Assembly: GCA_947627585.1 (NCBI GenBank)
Contig: CANQWP010000003.1
Span: forward strand, 1-22,027
From: an uncultured Clostridia bacterium
GTDB taxonomy: Bacteria; Bacillota; Clostridia; Christensenellales; UBA1242
Reading direction: 5' to 3'
DNA: 22,027 nucleotides
Shown here: in pieces, positions 20,740 to 22,027 of the stretch
How the letters are laid out: each line of letters begins with the position of its first letter
Numbering within the stretch: position 1 is the first letter of the stretch
Notes under the pieces: model-generated
Told to the model about the DNA's origin: nothing
Databases searched by the model: none
Seen by the model: the letters and a program-made list of their open reading frames with translations, nothing else
Program-made: the position numbers and the translations under genes

Positions 20740-22027
20740 TTAAACAATCAAAGAAATGCGCTTTTGCACTTCTTTTTCGCCAAGAAGAGTCATGATTTCA
20801 AAAAGATCCGGCGAGTTCTTTCGGCCCGTGATGGCAATGCGGATATATTCGCAAACCTTGGCTGTGTTTCCAAGATATTTTTCTGGGTTTTTCTTGAACT
20901 CGGCGTTGTCGGTGGCATATCCAAGTTCGCTAGCCATCTTCTTCACATTTTCAAACCACGCCTCTTTTGATGACAAATTGAGATATTTTTTGTAAGTTTT
21001 GAGCACTTTTTCAAAGTTTTTGCGCTCGTTTTCGTCAATTTCAAAAGTTTTTGGCGCGCCAAACATATAGTCGAACAAATCAAAGAACATGCTCCATTTG
21101 AAAATGTCCTTTCTTGGCTTTGGCTTTTCGCGGTCAATATTCAAAATTTTTGTGACAAAATCGCGCTCTTTTTCCAAATATTCCACATTTTCAAGGGAGT
21201 TTTCCTTCGCCCAGAAAAGCAAGTTTTCATAGCACTTTTCGGCGGAATAATGAGAAATCACCTCTTTTGAAATATCGTTGAGTTTCACAATGTCAAAAAT
21301 TGGCGTGTTTGCCGTGATTTTGAAGGCATTGAACGGAAATTCCATTAAATCAACCGTTGGATTTTGTTTTCGCCAAATCTCAAAATTGGAATTGATCAGA
21401 TTGAAAAGATATTCCACAAGCGCTTCGGTCGGATAGCCTTCTTTGTCAAAGAAGCGCATGTCGGCCTCTGGGTGTTTGCGTTTTGAAAGTTTGATTTTAT
21501 TGCCTTTTTCGTTGAATTTATAAAGAAGAGGCGTGTGGACATATTTTGGCTGAACAAAGCCGAGTGCGTCAAAAATTTCTCTGTGAAGTGGATATGACGG
21601 CAGCCATTCCTCCCCGCGCACAACAACCGTCGTGCCCATGAGAGTGTCGTCAATCGCGTGCGCAAAGTGATAGGTCGGCATAAGGTCATCTTTCAACAAA
21701 ATGGCGTCGCTGCTGTTTTCTTGAATTTCCACTTGCCCTTTTGCGCCGTCCACAAACTTGATTCTTTTTGTGCCGTCGCCAGCGCTTTTGAGGCGAATAG
21801 CAAACTTTTTGCCCGCTTTCAAGTTTTCTTCAATTTGCTCATATGTCAAATTGCGGCAAGGGTCTTTTTCTTCGATTTTTCCGAGCGCAAAATTCTTCTC
21901 GCGCTTTTCTTTGACGTCCGAAAGCCCCTCGGTCTTTTTGCAAAAGCACGGAAAAGCCTTTCCCTCGGCGACAAGTTTTTTCGCATAAGCGTGATATATC
22001 TCCGCGCGCTCACTTTGATAGTATGGG
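20740..22027 (-). CDS. gltX: glutamyl-tRNA synthetase, 5' end beyond the window
   Basis: A cytoplasmic class Ib synthetase that attaches glutamate to tRNA-Glu; in many Gram-positive bacteria the enzyme also charges tRNA-Gln for later amidation. About 428 residues lie in the window and the frame is open to its edge, so the N-terminal HIGH motif is missing by truncation, not mutation. The in-window start reads PYYQSERAEIYHAYAKKL, the normal continuation after HIGH. Next come CFC (a zinc-type pair), YEQIEENLKAGKKFAIRLK, LLKDDLMPTYHFAHAIDDTLMG, RGEEWLPSYPLH and the KLSKR signature (21478-21492), then GYPTEALVEYLFNLINSNFEIW and a helical anticodon-binding region. A TTG at 21849 could be mistaken for a start, but the upstream frame is clearly GluRS. 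The third Cys follows the CFC pair after 27 residues (PCRN), so the zinc site may be altered. Stop is TAA. It lies upstream of trpS in the same orientation. Confidence 0.96.
   Translation of the reverse strand, partial: PYYQSERAEIYHAYAKKLVAEGKAFPCFCKKTEGLSDVKEKREKNFALGKIEEKDPCRNLTYEQIEENLKAGKKFAIRLKSAGDGTKRIKFVDGAKGQVEIQENSSDAILLKDDLMPTYHFAHAIDDTLMGTTVVVRGEEWLPSYPLHREIFDALGFVQPKYVHTPLLYKFNEKGNKIKLSKRKHPEADMRFFDKEGYPTEALVEYLFNLINSNFEIWRKQNPTVDLMEFPFNAFKITANTPIFDIVKLNDISKEVISHYSAEKCYENLLFWAKENSLENVEYLEKERDFVTKILNIDREKPKPRKDIFKWSMFFDLFDYMFGAPKTFEIDENERKNFEKVLKTYKKYLNLSSKEAWFENVKKMASELGYATDNAEFKKNPEKYLGNTAKVCEYIRIAITGRKNSPDLFEIMTLLGEKEVQKRISLIV

Noticed and set aside
20740..21849. gltX starting at the TTG at 21849 (369 aa)
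   Set aside because: The same frame continues to the window edge with GluRS-like sequence (YYQSERAEIY, CFC), so the gene is cut by the window and not short.

Overview
The window reads as chromosomal DNA of a low-GC, Gram-positive-type bacterium, most likely an uncultivated gut or anaerobic Bacillota/Clostridia lineage. This is inference from four things: purine-rich Shine-Dalgarno sites, very AT-rich spacers, housekeeping synthetases of Firmicutes type, and a giant secreted GLUG/InlB/MBG-repeat protein typical of such genomes. The standard genetic code is supported because TGA is used as the stop of both the giant gene and trpS. All three genes lie on the minus strand, so the transcription order is gltX -> trpS -> giant gene.

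Right end (20740-22027): the 3' part of gltX (glutamyl-tRNA synthetase). Its N-terminal HIGH motif lies beyond the window edge. After a 139-nt gap with no T-box and no convincing terminator comes trpS (19536-20600), a complete tryptophanyl-tRNA synthetase. The two probably form a small translation operon.

Middle (19102-19535): a 434-nt, extremely AT-rich spacer. It holds a likely trpS terminator, a perfect 16-bp tandem duplication carrying TTGACG boxes, an extended -10 promoter and a strong SD for the giant gene.

Left (121-19101): one uninterrupted 19-kb gene for a predicted 6326-residue (roughly 0.7 MDa) surface protein. The order is: signal peptide; two GLUG modules; InlB-like and unassigned beta-rich segments; three consecutive InlB B-repeats; an unusual helix-rich island; a long block of MBG/YDG-type domains joined by 'ITP' linkers; InlB and divergent InlB repeats; a third GLUG-type module; one transmembrane helix; and a short basic tail. 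There is no LPXTG motif. It is most simply read as a membrane-anchored, extended adhesin or envelope fibre. A perfect 12-bp hairpin (54-89) with T-runs on both sides closes the gene and could also stop transcription from a convergent neighbour to the left.

The two synthetase genes are ordinary. The giant gene, its bookended domain order, its sortase-independent anchor and the duplicated promoter-region element are what deserve attention.
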